DNA of 64,000 bases from an uncultured Clostridia bacterium. GTDB taxonomy: Bacteria > Bacillota > Clostridia > Oscillospirales > Acutalibacteraceae. Below are positions 21,787-30,893 of the stretch, piece after piece. Where the stretch lies: positions 1 through 64,000 of the forward strand of contig CANQGK010000010.1 of assembly GCA_947623175.1 (NCBI GenBank), in the 5' to 3' direction. The stretch's first letter is position 1. Every line of letters starts with the position of its first letter. The notes below the pieces were generated by a model. It was not told the DNA's origin. It was given only the letters and a program-made list of their open reading frames with translations, and searched no databases. A program made the position numbers and the translations under genes.

Positions 21787-22391
21787 TACGCTTCCTCCTT
21801 TTTGATGAAGTGGTTTTTGATCGCTGTTACCGCTTTCTTGGTAAGTACCGATATGCCCTTTGTTACCGACTTACAACCGTAAAACGCAAAGACGGAAAGC
21901 CCGGCGCAAACAATTCCCAGGGCGAGTATGGCAATACCGGAAAAAGTGTTGCCGCCCGCGACAGAAATAACGCAGGTAAGAACACTGTAGAGCGGACAAA
22001 CGGCAAGAGATATAAAAACCGCCCACAAAGATATAATCACAGCCCACAAAGAAATATAAAACGAGAGTATTACGGCGAATGCGGCGATAAGCAGGGAAAG
22101 CCATATCGGCGATCCGAGGACCAAAAGCACGATTTCGCCCGCGCTCGGCCGTTTTTTGGATTTGATTTTTTCCTTTGCGATTTTCGCAAGGGGTATTTCC
22201 GCGACCGTTTGTCTGACGATTTCATCGACGCCGCCTACCGCCGAAACCGCTTCTTCCTCGGAAAGCCCCTCTTCGATTTGATCGTCGATCATTTCGCCGT
22301 AAAATGCCAAACGTTCCTCAATATCGCCCTGCGGCAATCCGGACAAGCCTTTGCGCAGCTTAGTAAGAAATTCTTGTTTATTCATGCCCAT
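21786..22391 (-). CDS. DUF1700 membrane protein
   Basis: A 201-residue membrane protein. The cytoplasmic N-terminus has the DUF1700 signature (KQEFLTKLRKGLSGLPQGDI, EERLAFYGEMIDDQIEEGLS, EEEAVSAVGGVDEIVRQ). Three or four transmembrane helices follow in residues about 85-180. It overlaps padR upstream by 14 bases and the DUF4097 gene downstream, showing coupled translation. It is likely a membrane partner of the DUF4097 protein. Confidence 0.88.
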   Translation of the reverse strand: MGMNKQEFLTKLRKGLSGLPQGDIEERLAFYGEMIDDQIEEGLSEEEAVSAVGGVDEIVRQTVAEIPLAKIAKEKIKSKKRPSAGEIVLLVLGSPIWLSLLIAAFAVILSFYISLWAVIISLWAVFISLAVCPLYSVLTCVISVAGGNTFSGIAILALGIVCAGLSVFAFYGCKSVTKGISVLTKKAVTAIKNHFIKKEEA

Positions 22392-22695
22392 CCTCCTTAG
22401 TTACAAATTGATAGATAGATAAAATTTCTTTCCACTCAACCTTAAAATCCTCTATGCGCTTAAGCCCTTCGGCGGTAATGCGGTAATATTTCCGAAGTCT
22501 GCCGTCATGCTCCGCGGTGCGGACGGTCAGCATACGGGCGGATTCAAGGCGTTTTAAAATGGTATATAAGGTCGATTCCGAAAGCTCGATATACGGCTTC
22601 ATATCCTTTATTATCTTATACCCGTAAGAATCCTCGTTTTTAATCGCCGCCAAAACGCAGACGTCCAAGAGGCCCCGCTTCAATTGAATGTCCAT
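22378..22695 (-). CDS. PadR-family transcriptional regulator
   Basis: A 105-residue winged-helix repressor: KRGLLDVCVLAAIKNEDSYG, YKIIKDMKPYIELSESTLYT, LKRLESARMLTVRT and YYRITAEGLKRIEDF are the standard PadR elements. It heads the operon with DUF1700 and DUF4097. AAAGGAGG precedes its ATG, and a palindrome overlapping the -10 suggests autorepression. Confidence 0.92.
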   Translation of the reverse strand: MDIQLKRGLLDVCVLAAIKNEDSYGYKIIKDMKPYIELSESTLYTILKRLESARMLTVRTAEHDGRLRKYYRITAEGLKRIEDFKVEWKEILSIYQFVTKEDGHE

Positions 22696-22709
22696 ACTAT
22701 GCCTCCTTT

Positions 22710-22748
22710 TACGATATACATCGTATCACGAAGTATTGTTTTTGTCAA
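22710..22748 (-). promoter_or_regulatory. padR operon promoter with PadR operator
   Basis: On minus, TTGACA (complement of 22743-22748), a 17-bp spacer and TACGAT (complement of 22720-22725). The perfect inverted repeat TACGAT-ATAC-ATCGTA (22710-22725) includes the -10, positioning PadR to block its own promoter. Confidence 0.8.
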
Positions 22749-22828
22749 TAGTTTTTTTAAAATATATTGAAAAAGGCAGCAACGGTGACTTTGAAATGCG
22801 CAACGATGGCTTTGAATGCCCGATTGCA

Positions 22829-22857
22829 TTGATTAATCGGTTGAGCTGTGGTACAAT
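22829..22857 (+). promoter_or_regulatory. Promoter of the DMT transporter gene
   Basis: TTGATT (22829-22834), a 17-bp spacer and TACAAT (22852-22857), about 40 bp before the ATG at 22896. Confidence 0.7.
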
Positions 22858-22895
22858 TATAATGTTAAATTTAAAATTTCGGAAAGAAGAACAGA

Positions 22896-23924
22896 ATGAA
22901 AGCGATTATTTATGCGCTGCTTGCCGCTGCGTTTTACGCGATTAACGTGCCCTTTTCCAAACTGCTGTTAGAACATGTGGGAGCCGCGACGATGGCGGCG
23001 CTCTTGTATCTCGGCGCGGGGATCGGTATAGGTATTATATCCCTTTTTCACCGTGAGGAAAAACGCGAAAAGCTGAATAAGAAAGACTTGCCCTTTGTTA
23101 TCGGAATGATTGTCTTGGATATTGCCGCCCCGATTTTATTAATGTTGGGCATAAGCTGCGGTTCGTCCTCCAATGCGTCGCTCCTCGGTAATTTCGAGAT
23201 AGTTGCCACTACGGTTATCGCCCTTGTGATTTTTAAGGAAGCGGTATCGCGGCGGTTGTGGACTGCCATAGGACTGATAACGCTGTCCGGCATTTTGCTG
23301 TCTTTTGAGGGAACGGGCAGCTTTCGGTTTTCCTACGGTTCACTGTTTGTACTGTCGGCTACGGTATGCTGGGGCTTTGAAAATAACTGTACGAGGATGA
23401 TTTCTTCAAAGAGTACATATGAGATAGTCATTCTGAAGGGCGTTTTTTCGGGGCTCGGCTCGCTGATTATCGCCTTTATCAAGCGGGAAGCCATGCCGCA
23501 ATTTATCTATATTATCTTTGCCTTGCTTTTGGGCTTTGTCGCCTACGGTTTGAGTATCTTTTTGTATGTGCGGGCGCAAAATACACTCGGAGCGGCGAAG
23601 ACAAGCGCCTACTATGCGGTCGCTCCGTTTATCGGAGTTTTGCTTTCCTTTGTCTTTTTGCGTGAGAAAATTACGGGGATGTATCTTATTGCCCTTGCCG
23701 TGATGATCGCGGGCAGCGCGTTGACGGTCGCCGACACGCTGAATCGGCGGCATGCACATTCGCACAGCCATACATTTACTCACACCCACGACGGCAGTAC
23801 GCATACTCATACCGTCACGCACTCGCACGAACATAACCATTACGGCGCCGATGAAAAACATGAACATCACCATTCGAAAAAGAGACTGACGCGTGAATTA
23901 AATAATCAACCGACTTGCAATTAA
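22896..23924 (+). CDS. EamA/DMT-family transporter with histidine-rich tail
   Basis: A 342-residue drug/metabolite-type exporter with ten predicted transmembrane helices in two EamA halves (about 1-135 and 145-285). It has the family-typical ISCGSSSNASLLGNFEIV and a second-half GAAKTSAYYAVAPFIGVLLS. The unusual part is the C-terminal tail from about residue 288, with more than twenty His residues as alternating HxH units (HAHSHSHTFTHTH, HEHNHYG, HEHHHSKK). Such tails bind Zn, Ni or Co, so metal or metal-complex transport, or metal-dependent control, is plausible. It is monocistronic with its own promoter and terminator. Confidence 0.88.
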   Translation: MKAIIYALLAAAFYAINVPFSKLLLEHVGAATMAALLYLGAGIGIGIISLFHREEKREKLNKKDLPFVIGMIVLDIAAPILLMLGISCGSSSNASLLGNFEIVATTVIALVIFKEAVSRRLWTAIGLITLSGILLSFEGTGSFRFSYGSLFVLSATVCWGFENNCTRMISSKSTYEIVILKGVFSGLGSLIIAFIKREAMPQFIYIIFALLLGFVAYGLSIFLYVRAQNTLGAAKTSAYYAVAPFIGVLLSFVFLREKITGMYLIALAVMIAGSALTVADTLNRRHAHSHSHTFTHTHDGSTHTHTVTHSHEHNHYGADEKHEHHHSKKRLTRELNNQPTCN

Positions 23925-23966
23925 AAATACCCCCCTGAGATAATCACTTTCTCAAGGGGGTATTTT
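23924..23966. terminator. Bidirectional terminator between convergent genes
   Basis: AAAATACCCCCCTGAGA pairs with TCTCAAGGGGGTATTTT around an 8-9 nt loop. It serves the DMT transporter and rhuM. Confidence 0.85.
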
Positions 23967-23973
23967 AAAGCGG

Positions 23974-25047
23974 TTATTTGTCGGCTTTGCCTTTTTTCGA
24001 GTTTGAGGATATGGATTTTGCTTTTCTTTCAAGCTCCAGAATATACCTGTCAAAATCGGACATAAAAAGCCTATCCTGTATAATACGGTATTTTTCAAAT
24101 TCCGTCTCGGCGTGGAGCTTAGCAATTTCGGCAGAAACTTTGCCGGAGTCTTTTAAAATTCCAAATTCAAACATTTCAATAAAACGGTTGAGTCTCGTCT
24201 CCCAATCCTGCATTGTCAATGGAATATGACGCAATGTCATACTCTCGGCAAAATCGAGATAAGCGGATACCATTCTGTCGAGTTGTCCAATTTCTTCTTC
24301 GGAGAGATAATTTTTTGCAACGATGACGTCACTTTTTTTAATTTTCCCTTTTGGAGCGTCAGCCCAAGTAGTTAATCCCATATGTTTTTTTGTATGGTCG
24401 GCTCGCTCAACAATCAATTCTGCCGCGGTATGACCGTGAATTGCAAAGTGCATTTTGTTTTGAACGGTTGCATAAAATCGTTTTGTTGCGGCAGACATAG
24501 GATCGTAATCAATAGCAGTCGCATAAAGATCGGTTACTTTTTGATAGAATTTTCTTTCACTTGCACGTATTTCTCTGATACGCTCAAGTTGTTCTTCAAA
24601 ATACTCTTCGGTCAGATAGGTTCCGCGTTTTATACGCTCGACATCCATTATCCAACCTTTAATTGTGTAGTCCTTTGCTATTGTGTTTACCCATTTGCGG
24701 AACTGTACGGCTCTTTCCGAATTAACCTTAAAGCCTACCGAAATAATCATTTCCAATGAGTAATGATTGGTATTATAACTCTTTCCGTCTTCGGCAGTTA
24801 TTAGAAATTTTCTAATAACTGAATCACGCCGCAATTCGCTGTCTTTAAAGATTTTATTGATATGATAGTTGATAGTAGGTATTTCTACGTCATACAACGT
24901 AGCCATCATCTTTTGAGTCAACCAGATATTCTCATCTTCATATCGCATTTCGACACTGCTTTCCTCGCCGCCGACGGAGGCGACGTAGGTGAGATATTCC
25001 GCGGCGCTTGAACGGATCGTTATTTCGTTCTTCTTACTTTTCGCCAT
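23974..25047 (-). CDS. rhuM: RhuM-family protein
   Basis: A protein of about 357 residues of the RhuM family, named from Salmonella SPI-3 but widespread in bacteria. Typical stretches are IWLTQKMMATLYDVEIPTIN, SLEMIISVGFKVNSERAVQF, RKWVNTIAKDYTIKGW and HAIHG-type motifs in NKMHFAIHGHTAAELIV. The biochemical function is not established; homologues often lie beside restriction and defence genes. An ATG at 25095 would add 16 residues; 25047 is preferred because AAGGG lies 9 bases upstream. It stands alone here, so defence function cannot be argued from neighbours. Confidence 0.85.
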   Translation of the reverse strand: MAKSKKNEITIRSSAAEYLTYVASVGGEESSVEMRYEDENIWLTQKMMATLYDVEIPTINYHINKIFKDSELRRDSVIRKFLITAEDGKSYNTNHYSLEMIISVGFKVNSERAVQFRKWVNTIAKDYTIKGWIMDVERIKRGTYLTEEYFEEQLERIREIRASERKFYQKVTDLYATAIDYDPMSAATKRFYATVQNKMHFAIHGHTAAELIVERADHTKKHMGLTTWADAPKGKIKKSDVIVAKNYLSEEEIGQLDRMVSAYLDFAESMTLRHIPLTMQDWETRLNRFIEMFEFGILKDSGKVSAEIAKLHAETEFEKYRIIQDRLFMSDFDRYILELERKAKSISSNSKKGKADK

Positions 25048-25205
25048 ATTTGCAACCCTTCCCTTAGTTTGATAGGATTTATAATCAAATGCCATATGTT
25101 ATTTTCCGTTCTGTCATAATTTCCGTGCATATAGTGTACCATATTTTCTGTAGATTTTCAATCATTGCGCCGGCAAGCGAGAGAAAAATTTTAAAAAATT
25201 TTGAT

Positions 25206-25226
25206 TTCGGCGTAGTATTCGCCGAA
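25206..25226. other. Palindrome upstream of ECF sigma gene
   Basis: TTCGGCG (25206-25212) and CGCCGAA (25220-25226) flank TAGTATT, about 40 bp before the sigma gene start. It could be an operator or a leader hairpin. It lies in the 220-bp gap between rhuM and the sigma gene, which holds nothing else obvious. Confidence 0.4.
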
Positions 25227-25268
25227 AAAAAGGTAGTATATAGTTGAAGCCGGAAAGGAGGCGGTGAG

Positions 25269-25814
25269 ATGATCAATGACGAAAAAATCATAGAGCTGTT
25301 TTTTGAGCGCTCCGAGCAAGCTATACGTGAGTTGGATGAAAAGTACGGAAAAATTTTTCGTTCTCTTTCCTACAATATCACCGGCAGTACGCAGGACGCG
25401 GAGGAATGCCTTAACGATGCTTATTTAGGCGTCTGGAACGCAATCCCGCCGCAAAAGCCGGATATGCTTTTGCCGTATGCCTGTAAAATTGTGCGCAACG
25501 TTTCACTGAAGCGTTATTACAGAGAAGAGGCGGCAAAACGCAACAGCCGTTGTACTCTTGCTTTGGGGGAAATAGAAGGCTGTATAGCCGACCGCAGCAC
25601 GGTGGACGCCGAGATAGACGCCGGCGAATTGACCCGTGTTATTAAGGCTTTCATAGATAAGCTTGATGCCGAAAACCGTGTTATATTTATGCGGCGCTAT
25701 TGGTTTTATGACAGCTGTAAGGATATAGCCGAGCTTGTGGGGCTTTCGGAGAAAAACGTCTCCGTCCGGCTGACGCGTATTCGCCAAAAATTAAAAAATT
25801 ATTTATCGGAATGA
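25269..25814 (+). CDS. ECF-type RNA polymerase sigma factor
   Basis: A 181-residue sigma factor. Region 2 (about 20-90) contains FRSLSYNITGSTQDAEECLN, DAYLGVWN and KIVRNVSLKRYYRE. Region 4 (about 120-178) contains ENRVIFMRRYWFYDSCKDIA and the recognition helix EKNVSVRLTRIRQKLKNYL. ATG 25269 follows GGAGGCGGTGAG. Its stop is adjacent to the membrane-anchored protein gene downstream, forming a sigma/anti-sigma operon. Confidence 0.92.
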   Translation: MINDEKIIELFFERSEQAIRELDEKYGKIFRSLSYNITGSTQDAEECLNDAYLGVWNAIPPQKPDMLLPYACKIVRNVSLKRYYREEAAKRNSRCTLALGEIEGCIADRSTVDAEIDAGELTRVIKAFIDKLDAENRVIFMRRYWFYDSCKDIAELVGLSEKNVSVRLTRIRQKLKNYLSE

Positions 25815-25825
25815 GAGGTATTTGT

Positions 25826-26725
25826 ATGAACGCGAAAAAGTTCTCGGATTCTTTGGGCGAGCTTGACGCAAAATACGTCGATGAAGCTCTTAATTACAAA
25901 AAGAAAACCAAAAAAACGATTTGGATAAGCGCGGCCGCCGCCGCGGCATGCTTATTGCTTATAGGCGCCGCCGTAATTTCAAAGCCGGTGAAAAAAATTG
26001 AAAACAAGGATGGCGCAAATCTTCCGTCAACATCCGAAACGCAAGACAATACGCCCGTACATTACAGCAGTCTTATGTCGACGAGCAACAAGTCAAATGA
26101 AGAAGCCCTTAAGCTCTTTTCGGAGTCGGGATACATGATGGATATCACAAAATTTGAGGAATCCGATCTATTGCAGAATCATTGCTGTATGATTATAGAG
26201 GGCACCGTCGAAAAGCTTTACGTCAAGCATTATAATTACGATATCAAAAGCGATAAGTTTGAAGAAGGCGGAGTTTTGCACGGCAAGACCGATACCGTCG
26301 TTTACGAAGTCGCCGTAGATAAAAGCTGGTACGGCGAGAATTTGAGCGGAAAAACCGTTTTGATCGAAGACTCGGCCTATTTTGCCGATCCGACTTTGGC
26401 GATAAAGGAGGGGGGAAGGTATGTATTGCCAATTTACAAATGCGGCGATAAAATTCTTACGCCCGGGGATGAATATGCGGACGGAAATATCATGCGCGAA
26501 ACCACCTACAGTACGATTTATCCCTATCACCCTCAAATAGCGGTCGCAAGCGACGGTTCGTATTTGGTTTCCGAGGATTGGACTTCCCTTATAAACGATT
26601 ACGCAAAAAAGGTAATTATCGACGACATGGATAACGATAATTATTGGAAGGATAAAGTCTACTCGCTGGACGAAGACCTTTTCGCAAGCCAAATGAACGA
26701 TTTGATTGAGAAGGTTTTGGAATAA
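25826..26725 (+). CDS. Membrane-anchored anti-sigma-like protein
   Basis: A protein of about 299 residues. The cytoplasmic N-terminus (FSDSLGELDAKYVDEALNYK) is a known start of clostridial anti-sigma proteins encoded after ECF factors. A single transmembrane helix lies at about 35-53, then a Ser/Asn-rich linker and an extracytoplasmic domain (about 90-299). The domain includes CCMIIEGTVEKLYV and VAVDKSWYGENLSGKTVLI, an OB-like pattern seen in lipoproteins. It is assigned from order and topology; the signal is unknown. Confidence 0.75.
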   Translation: MNAKKFSDSLGELDAKYVDEALNYKKKTKKTIWISAAAAAACLLLIGAAVISKPVKKIENKDGANLPSTSETQDNTPVHYSSLMSTSNKSNEEALKLFSESGYMMDITKFEESDLLQNHCCMIIEGTVEKLYVKHYNYDIKSDKFEEGGVLHGKTDTVVYEVAVDKSWYGENLSGKTVLIEDSAYFADPTLAIKEGGRYVLPIYKCGDKILTPGDEYADGNIMRETTYSTIYPYHPQIAVASDGSYLVSEDWTSLINDYAKKVIIDDMDNDNYWKDKVYSLDEDLFASQMNDLIEKVLE

Positions 26726-26743
26726 TAGCGGATATGTATATAT

Positions 26744-26779
26744 CGAACACGGCAGTCGGGTAACCGGCTGCCGTGTTCG
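26744..26779. terminator. Bidirectional terminator
   Basis: A near-perfect 16-bp stem (26744-26759 with 26764-26779) with a GTAA-type loop lies between convergent genes. Confidence 0.85.
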
Positions 26780-26793
26780 TTGTAAATTTAAAT

Positions 26794-27879
26794 TTATTTT
26801 ATAAACCGGTTATCGGTTTGCTTTAAAAGGGGAGCTATTTTTATTTTCGCTATCCAATTGAAGGGATATTCGAAAGGCTTGAGCGAGAGTATGAAGGTGA
26901 TGATCACGGCTATCGCCATCATTTTGTAAACGCCGAAATTGTCAAAGAAGGGGAGCTTGAACCATTCATATTCGGTTTCGCAAAAATATAAAAAGCGGTG
27001 GATAATATAGACCTGAAGGGTTCTTGACCCGAATTTGGTGAAGAAGGTTTTTGTGCGGGGCACGAGGGTTAAAAATGCGGCGCAAAGAATTGCGGCAACG
27101 ATATAAAATATTAAGCGGTTTACCCACATTACGGGCGCGGCGGTGAAAAGCTTAAGCTTTGCGCCTTTATAATTATAGGAGCATTCGATTATCCTGGTAG
27201 CGATAATGTCATATTTGAAAAAGGCGAACGCCAAAAAGGAGAGGATAACCGCTAAGGATAAAAGCCGCGTCCATACGTTTCGGTATTTAAAAAGCCAATC
27301 TTTTTTGAAATAATATCCCGCCATAAAGAATGGGAAATGGTTGACCGCTCTGCAAATACTTAAAAAACCGCCCGCTTTTTGATCGTAGCCGACAAGCAGA
27401 CCCGCCATAAAAGCGCCGATAATAACAACAGGAACCTTAAATTTTGAAACGAAGGGCAAAACCGTAAACCAAAGTATCATACTCAAAAGATACCACAAAG
27501 CCGGACGGGGTACAAATATGCTGATTTGAATATCTTTATCTCCCAAAACGAAGTATTCGAACAAGGTCATAGCCGCCTGGGCAAATACGTAATACATGAT
27601 GTAGGTGAAGAGACGCTGATATTTTACGGTACCGTCCTTGCCGATATAGCTTTTGGCAAAATAGCCCGACATGAATATAAAGCAGGACATGTGAAAGGAA
27701 TTTAACAATATCCAAATAGCTTTTGCACTGTCGTGGGCGGATTTAAGCGGCGCTATCGAATGCGCCAAAACCACAAACAGTATAAGAATAAATTTGGCAT
27801 TGTCAAAAAAATAATCTCTGCCCTTGTCATCGGTGTATTTAGAAAGCTTGCTCGGTACAGGTTCGGATATACCCATCAT
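26794..27879 (-). CDS. Acyltransferase 3 family membrane protein
   Basis: A 361-residue protein with about ten transmembrane helices. The N-terminal active-site region is typical of acyltransferase 3 (DYFFDNAKFILILFVVLAHS, with the catalytic-type His). Such proteins O-acetylate surface polysaccharides or membrane lipids. It is the last gene of a minus-strand cluster with an epimerase, a CDP-glycerol phosphotransferase and a cytidylyltransferase. It therefore probably decorates the surface polymer made by them. Confidence 0.85.
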   Translation of the reverse strand: MMGISEPVPSKLSKYTDDKGRDYFFDNAKFILILFVVLAHSIAPLKSAHDSAKAIWILLNSFHMSCFIFMSGYFAKSYIGKDGTVKYQRLFTYIMYYVFAQAAMTLFEYFVLGDKDIQISIFVPRPALWYLLSMILWFTVLPFVSKFKVPVVIIGAFMAGLLVGYDQKAGGFLSICRAVNHFPFFMAGYYFKKDWLFKYRNVWTRLLSLAVILSFLAFAFFKYDIIATRIIECSYNYKGAKLKLFTAAPVMWVNRLIFYIVAAILCAAFLTLVPRTKTFFTKFGSRTLQVYIIHRFLYFCETEYEWFKLPFFDNFGVYKMMAIAVIITFILSLKPFEYPFNWIAKIKIAPLLKQTDNRFIK

Positions 27880-27896
27880 AAATTCTCCCGTTTTAA

Positions 27897-28934
27897 TTAT
27901 TTTGCCATACAGGCGATCATACGCTCGTAAATTTCGGAGAGACCGCCAGGATACAGCACCCTCCAGCCGAGGGATTTAAGCTTGGAAGTGTCGAGATCCA
28001 TATAAAGCGTCGACAGGTAACCGTTGGCAGCGGCGTCCTGTATGTCGAAATTAACCTTGATTTCGGCTTTTTTTGCCAACATATACGCCATTTCGGCTAT
28101 AGAGCAATAGGTGTCCTCGTCGGCAAGGTTATAAGCGTCGCCGGGCTTGCCCGAGAGCATTACGGTAAGAATTGCGGCGGCGGCGTCTGCGGTATAAAGG
28201 TAGTCGCGCTCGGTCTCGCCATTTGTTTTTAAAACGATATCCTGCTTTTCGAGTATACATCTGCCGAAATAGGCGAAAATTCGGTTGTCGTTATAGTCGA
28301 CTCCCGGACCGAAGGTCTGGGTGAGGCGGGCGATCATCACCGGAACGCCGTATTCGGAAGCAAAAGCCGCGCATAACGCTTCGCATTGCTGTTTGCCTAT
28401 GGGGTAGCTGTTGCGTATATCGAGGGAAGAGAGGGCGCCCGCGTCGGTTTCGGTTACTTTGTGACCCTTTTCGGGGTGTCCGTAGGCTTCCATGCTCGAA
28501 AGATACACCATACCCTCACAGCTCTTATTTCGGGCGAGTTTTAACAGGTTTAAAGTGCCCTCGAACGCGGTTATAATGGTCTCTACCGGCTGTTCGATAA
28601 AAGCCTTGCTTGCCGTTTGGCTGGCGCCGTGAATTATGAAATCGACTTTACCGTCAATTTGCGGTAAATTTTCTACCGTACCGACAATAAGCTTTAAGCT
28701 TTTACCGACGGAAAATTTTTGTTCGGCTTTGTTGATATCGCGCACCAATGCCAAAACGGTGAGGTCAAGCCCTCTTTTCTCGTTTGCGTAAAGCAGGGCG
28801 TTTACGACGGTGGAGCCGATAAGCCCCGTGGCGCCGGTAACCAAAACGGTTTTTTCGCGTAAGCGCTCCCAATCGATAAACTCGGCGGAACAGATATTTT
28901 CCAAATCTTCCTTTATAATCTCGTTTTTTATCAT
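27897..28934 (-). CDS. NAD-dependent epimerase/dehydratase (SDR family)
   Basis: A 345-residue extended-SDR enzyme. The Rossmann motif TGATGLIGS is at about residues 33-41. The active site has Ser/Tyr/Lys, with YLSSMEAYG and the YPIGK (YxxxK) motif. These enzymes act on nucleotide sugars. It lies between the acyltransferase and the glycerophosphotransferase genes and likely supplies or modifies a sugar for the same surface polymer. Confidence 0.85.
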   Translation of the reverse strand: MIKNEIIKEDLENICSAEFIDWERLREKTVLVTGATGLIGSTVVNALLYANEKRGLDLTVLALVRDINKAEQKFSVGKSLKLIVGTVENLPQIDGKVDFIIHGASQTASKAFIEQPVETIITAFEGTLNLLKLARNKSCEGMVYLSSMEAYGHPEKGHKVTETDAGALSSLDIRNSYPIGKQQCEALCAAFASEYGVPVMIARLTQTFGPGVDYNDNRIFAYFGRCILEKQDIVLKTNGETERDYLYTADAAAAILTVMLSGKPGDAYNLADEDTYCSIAEMAYMLAKKAEIKVNFDIQDAAANGYLSTLYMDLDTSKLKSLGWRVLYPGGLSEIYERMIACMAK

Positions 28935-28955
28935 TGAAGTCTCCGTTTCTGCAGC

Positions 28956-30806
28956 TTAGCCCTCTTCGAGGGTGTTGTCGTCGATTATTTCCTCGGGTTC
29001 GAGCGAAATAAAGCTGAGCTGCTCGTTTATAAGGCGCATTTTACGGTCGCGCTCCTTAATTTCTTCGCTATATTTTTCGGGAATTTTGCCGAGCAGGAAC
29101 CAATCGATTACCCGGTCGGAGGAATTGCTGTCTATAACGTCAAAATTCCTCGCAACGTATTCCTCGACCTTGTTAAATTCAAAATCCTTGTTTTTAATGG
29201 CGGCAAGAAGCTCGTCAAAGGTATTGCACACCTTGCCGGGCGCCGCGAGGCGGTAATCGTGATGAAAGCCGCGGGAAATCGAATATTGCATTTCGTCAAA
29301 GGCGAAGAAGAGCATCGGCTTATGCATAAGCGAAAATTCATAAATGCAGGACGAATAGTCGGTAATCAGCAAATCGGTTATATAGAAAAGATTGTTGATA
29401 TCCGGGTAATTCGTCAAATCGAGAAATTTGTCGGCATAGCGGCTGATAGGCACCGGCGCGCTTATCCACGGGTGCATTTTAAAGAGAACGACGTATTCGT
29501 CGCCGCACAAATCGTAGAGCTTGTCAAAATCCATAATTTCATACGGATAATGGGCGTCTGGGCGGTTATTGCCCCTGAAGGTGGGAGCAAAGAGAATGAC
29601 CTTTTTGCCCCTGCAAATGGGAAATTGCTCGTAAAGCTCGCGGGTTTTGGCTTCTCTGTGCGCTTTGTCAAGATATTTGTCCATACGCGGCATGCCCGTC
29701 GGCAAAATTCTTTCGATATTGACGCCCCACGCTTCCGAAAAGGCGTTGGCTACCCGCTTGGAGCCGCAGATGCCGTAGGTGTATATGCGGTGACCGATAA
29801 AGGGGGCGGAAGCCGCAAGATGACCCCAACGGCTGTATCCGACGGCTTTGAAGCCTATACCCGCATGCCAAAGATTGATTATGGTGGTGTTTTTCAAATC
29901 TATTTTAATTCGTGTAAACGCCGGAACGTAATTATCGACAAAAATAATATTTGCCATAGCGACGTATTTCATAAGAAGGCGCTGATTGTTGAAGCGCTGC
30001 CAAATATTATAAAGGTCGGGTTTATCGGCAAACCAGGAAAAGCTCAAAACGTTAAAGTTCTTGTCGAGTCCGCGTTCTCTTAGGCGCTTTTCAACCGCTT
30101 TAAGGTTGGACGCCATATTATAATTGGACTCTGAGAGGAAAAGGACGGTATTTTTGTTGTTTTTATACCTTCTGCGGTAATGGTAATACATTTTTTGCAT
30201 AAGCTTAAAGGCATATTTTTTCTTGAGCGCTTTAAACTTATTTTTTTGGCTTGTTATAAATTGACCCTTTTTCTTCGGTGTGTAAATATTGCCTAAGCCG
30301 GCTTCTTTTGCGTGCAGAATGTGGATAACGAAGGGGAGGGTTTCCGCCCATTCCTTTACGAGGAAGGTCACGGCATATACCTTTCTTCTGGCTTTGCCGC
30401 TGTAAAGGAAGTTGCGCGAGCAATCGTCAAACCGTAAAGCGAGGTTAACGTCGGTTTCGGCTACGGCTAATATTTGAGTATCGCTGCAGATAACGAGCGA
30501 ATAATTTCCCGTGGGAAGACAGGCGGCATTGCCGATATTGGTAACGTTCAGCGAGAGTCGGTAGATATCGCCGTTTACGGATTCTTCGCTGAATATCGCT
30601 TTTGCCTCATAAGCTCCGTTGACTGCGTAAAAATCAAGCGGCTTATTTTTGTCGATTTCGGGGGAAAATTCGACCTTTACGTCCAAAAAGAGGGTAACCC
30701 TTTCCCACTTGATATTTACTACCGTTGCGTTTAAAAGCTGACTTTCCGTAAGATTTTGCATATAAATAATATTTTTTGAATTTTCCGTACCGGAAACACC
30801 GTTCAT
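28956..30806 (-). CDS. CDP-glycerol:poly(glycerophosphate) glycerophosphotransferase-like protein
   Basis: A protein of about 616 residues. The N-terminal 200 residues are a beta-rich extension. The C-terminal ~380 residues are the TagB/TagF (Glyphos_transf) fold, with IINLWHAGIGFKAVGYSRWG, ILPTGMPRMDKYL, ILFAPTFRGN, LFKMHPW and LITDYSSCIYEFSLM, all hallmark segments. It transfers glycerol- or ribitol-phosphate from a CDP donor to a growing polymer at the inner membrane face. Start 30806 is chosen for AAGGAG upstream; a longer frame reaches 30851. It pairs with the cytidylyltransferase gene upstream. Confidence 0.88.
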   Translation of the reverse strand: MNGVSGTENSKNIIYMQNLTESQLLNATVVNIKWERVTLFLDVKVEFSPEIDKNKPLDFYAVNGAYEAKAIFSEESVNGDIYRLSLNVTNIGNAACLPTGNYSLVICSDTQILAVAETDVNLALRFDDCSRNFLYSGKARRKVYAVTFLVKEWAETLPFVIHILHAKEAGLGNIYTPKKKGQFITSQKNKFKALKKKYAFKLMQKMYYHYRRRYKNNKNTVLFLSESNYNMASNLKAVEKRLRERGLDKNFNVLSFSWFADKPDLYNIWQRFNNQRLLMKYVAMANIIFVDNYVPAFTRIKIDLKNTTIINLWHAGIGFKAVGYSRWGHLAASAPFIGHRIYTYGICGSKRVANAFSEAWGVNIERILPTGMPRMDKYLDKAHREAKTRELYEQFPICRGKKVILFAPTFRGNNRPDAHYPYEIMDFDKLYDLCGDEYVVLFKMHPWISAPVPISRYADKFLDLTNYPDINNLFYITDLLITDYSSCIYEFSLMHKPMLFFAFDEMQYSISRGFHHDYRLAAPGKVCNTFDELLAAIKNKDFEFNKVEEYVARNFDVIDSNSSDRVIDWFLLGKIPEKYSEEIKERDRKMRLINEQLSFISLEPEEIIDDNTLEEG

Positions 30807-30893
30807 AATCAAATCTCCTTGCCGTTTAAGACCTTTTTCGTTTTGGCGCACGAAAAGCGTTGTCGGCTGTTATAAATAAAAATTTAACGCTTA

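Noticed and set aside
20765-23966. Similar AAAATACCCCC hairpins at 20765-20810 and 23924-23966 as a dispersed repeat
   Set aside because: Each sits exactly between convergent genes and works as a bidirectional terminator; similarity is limited to the stem.
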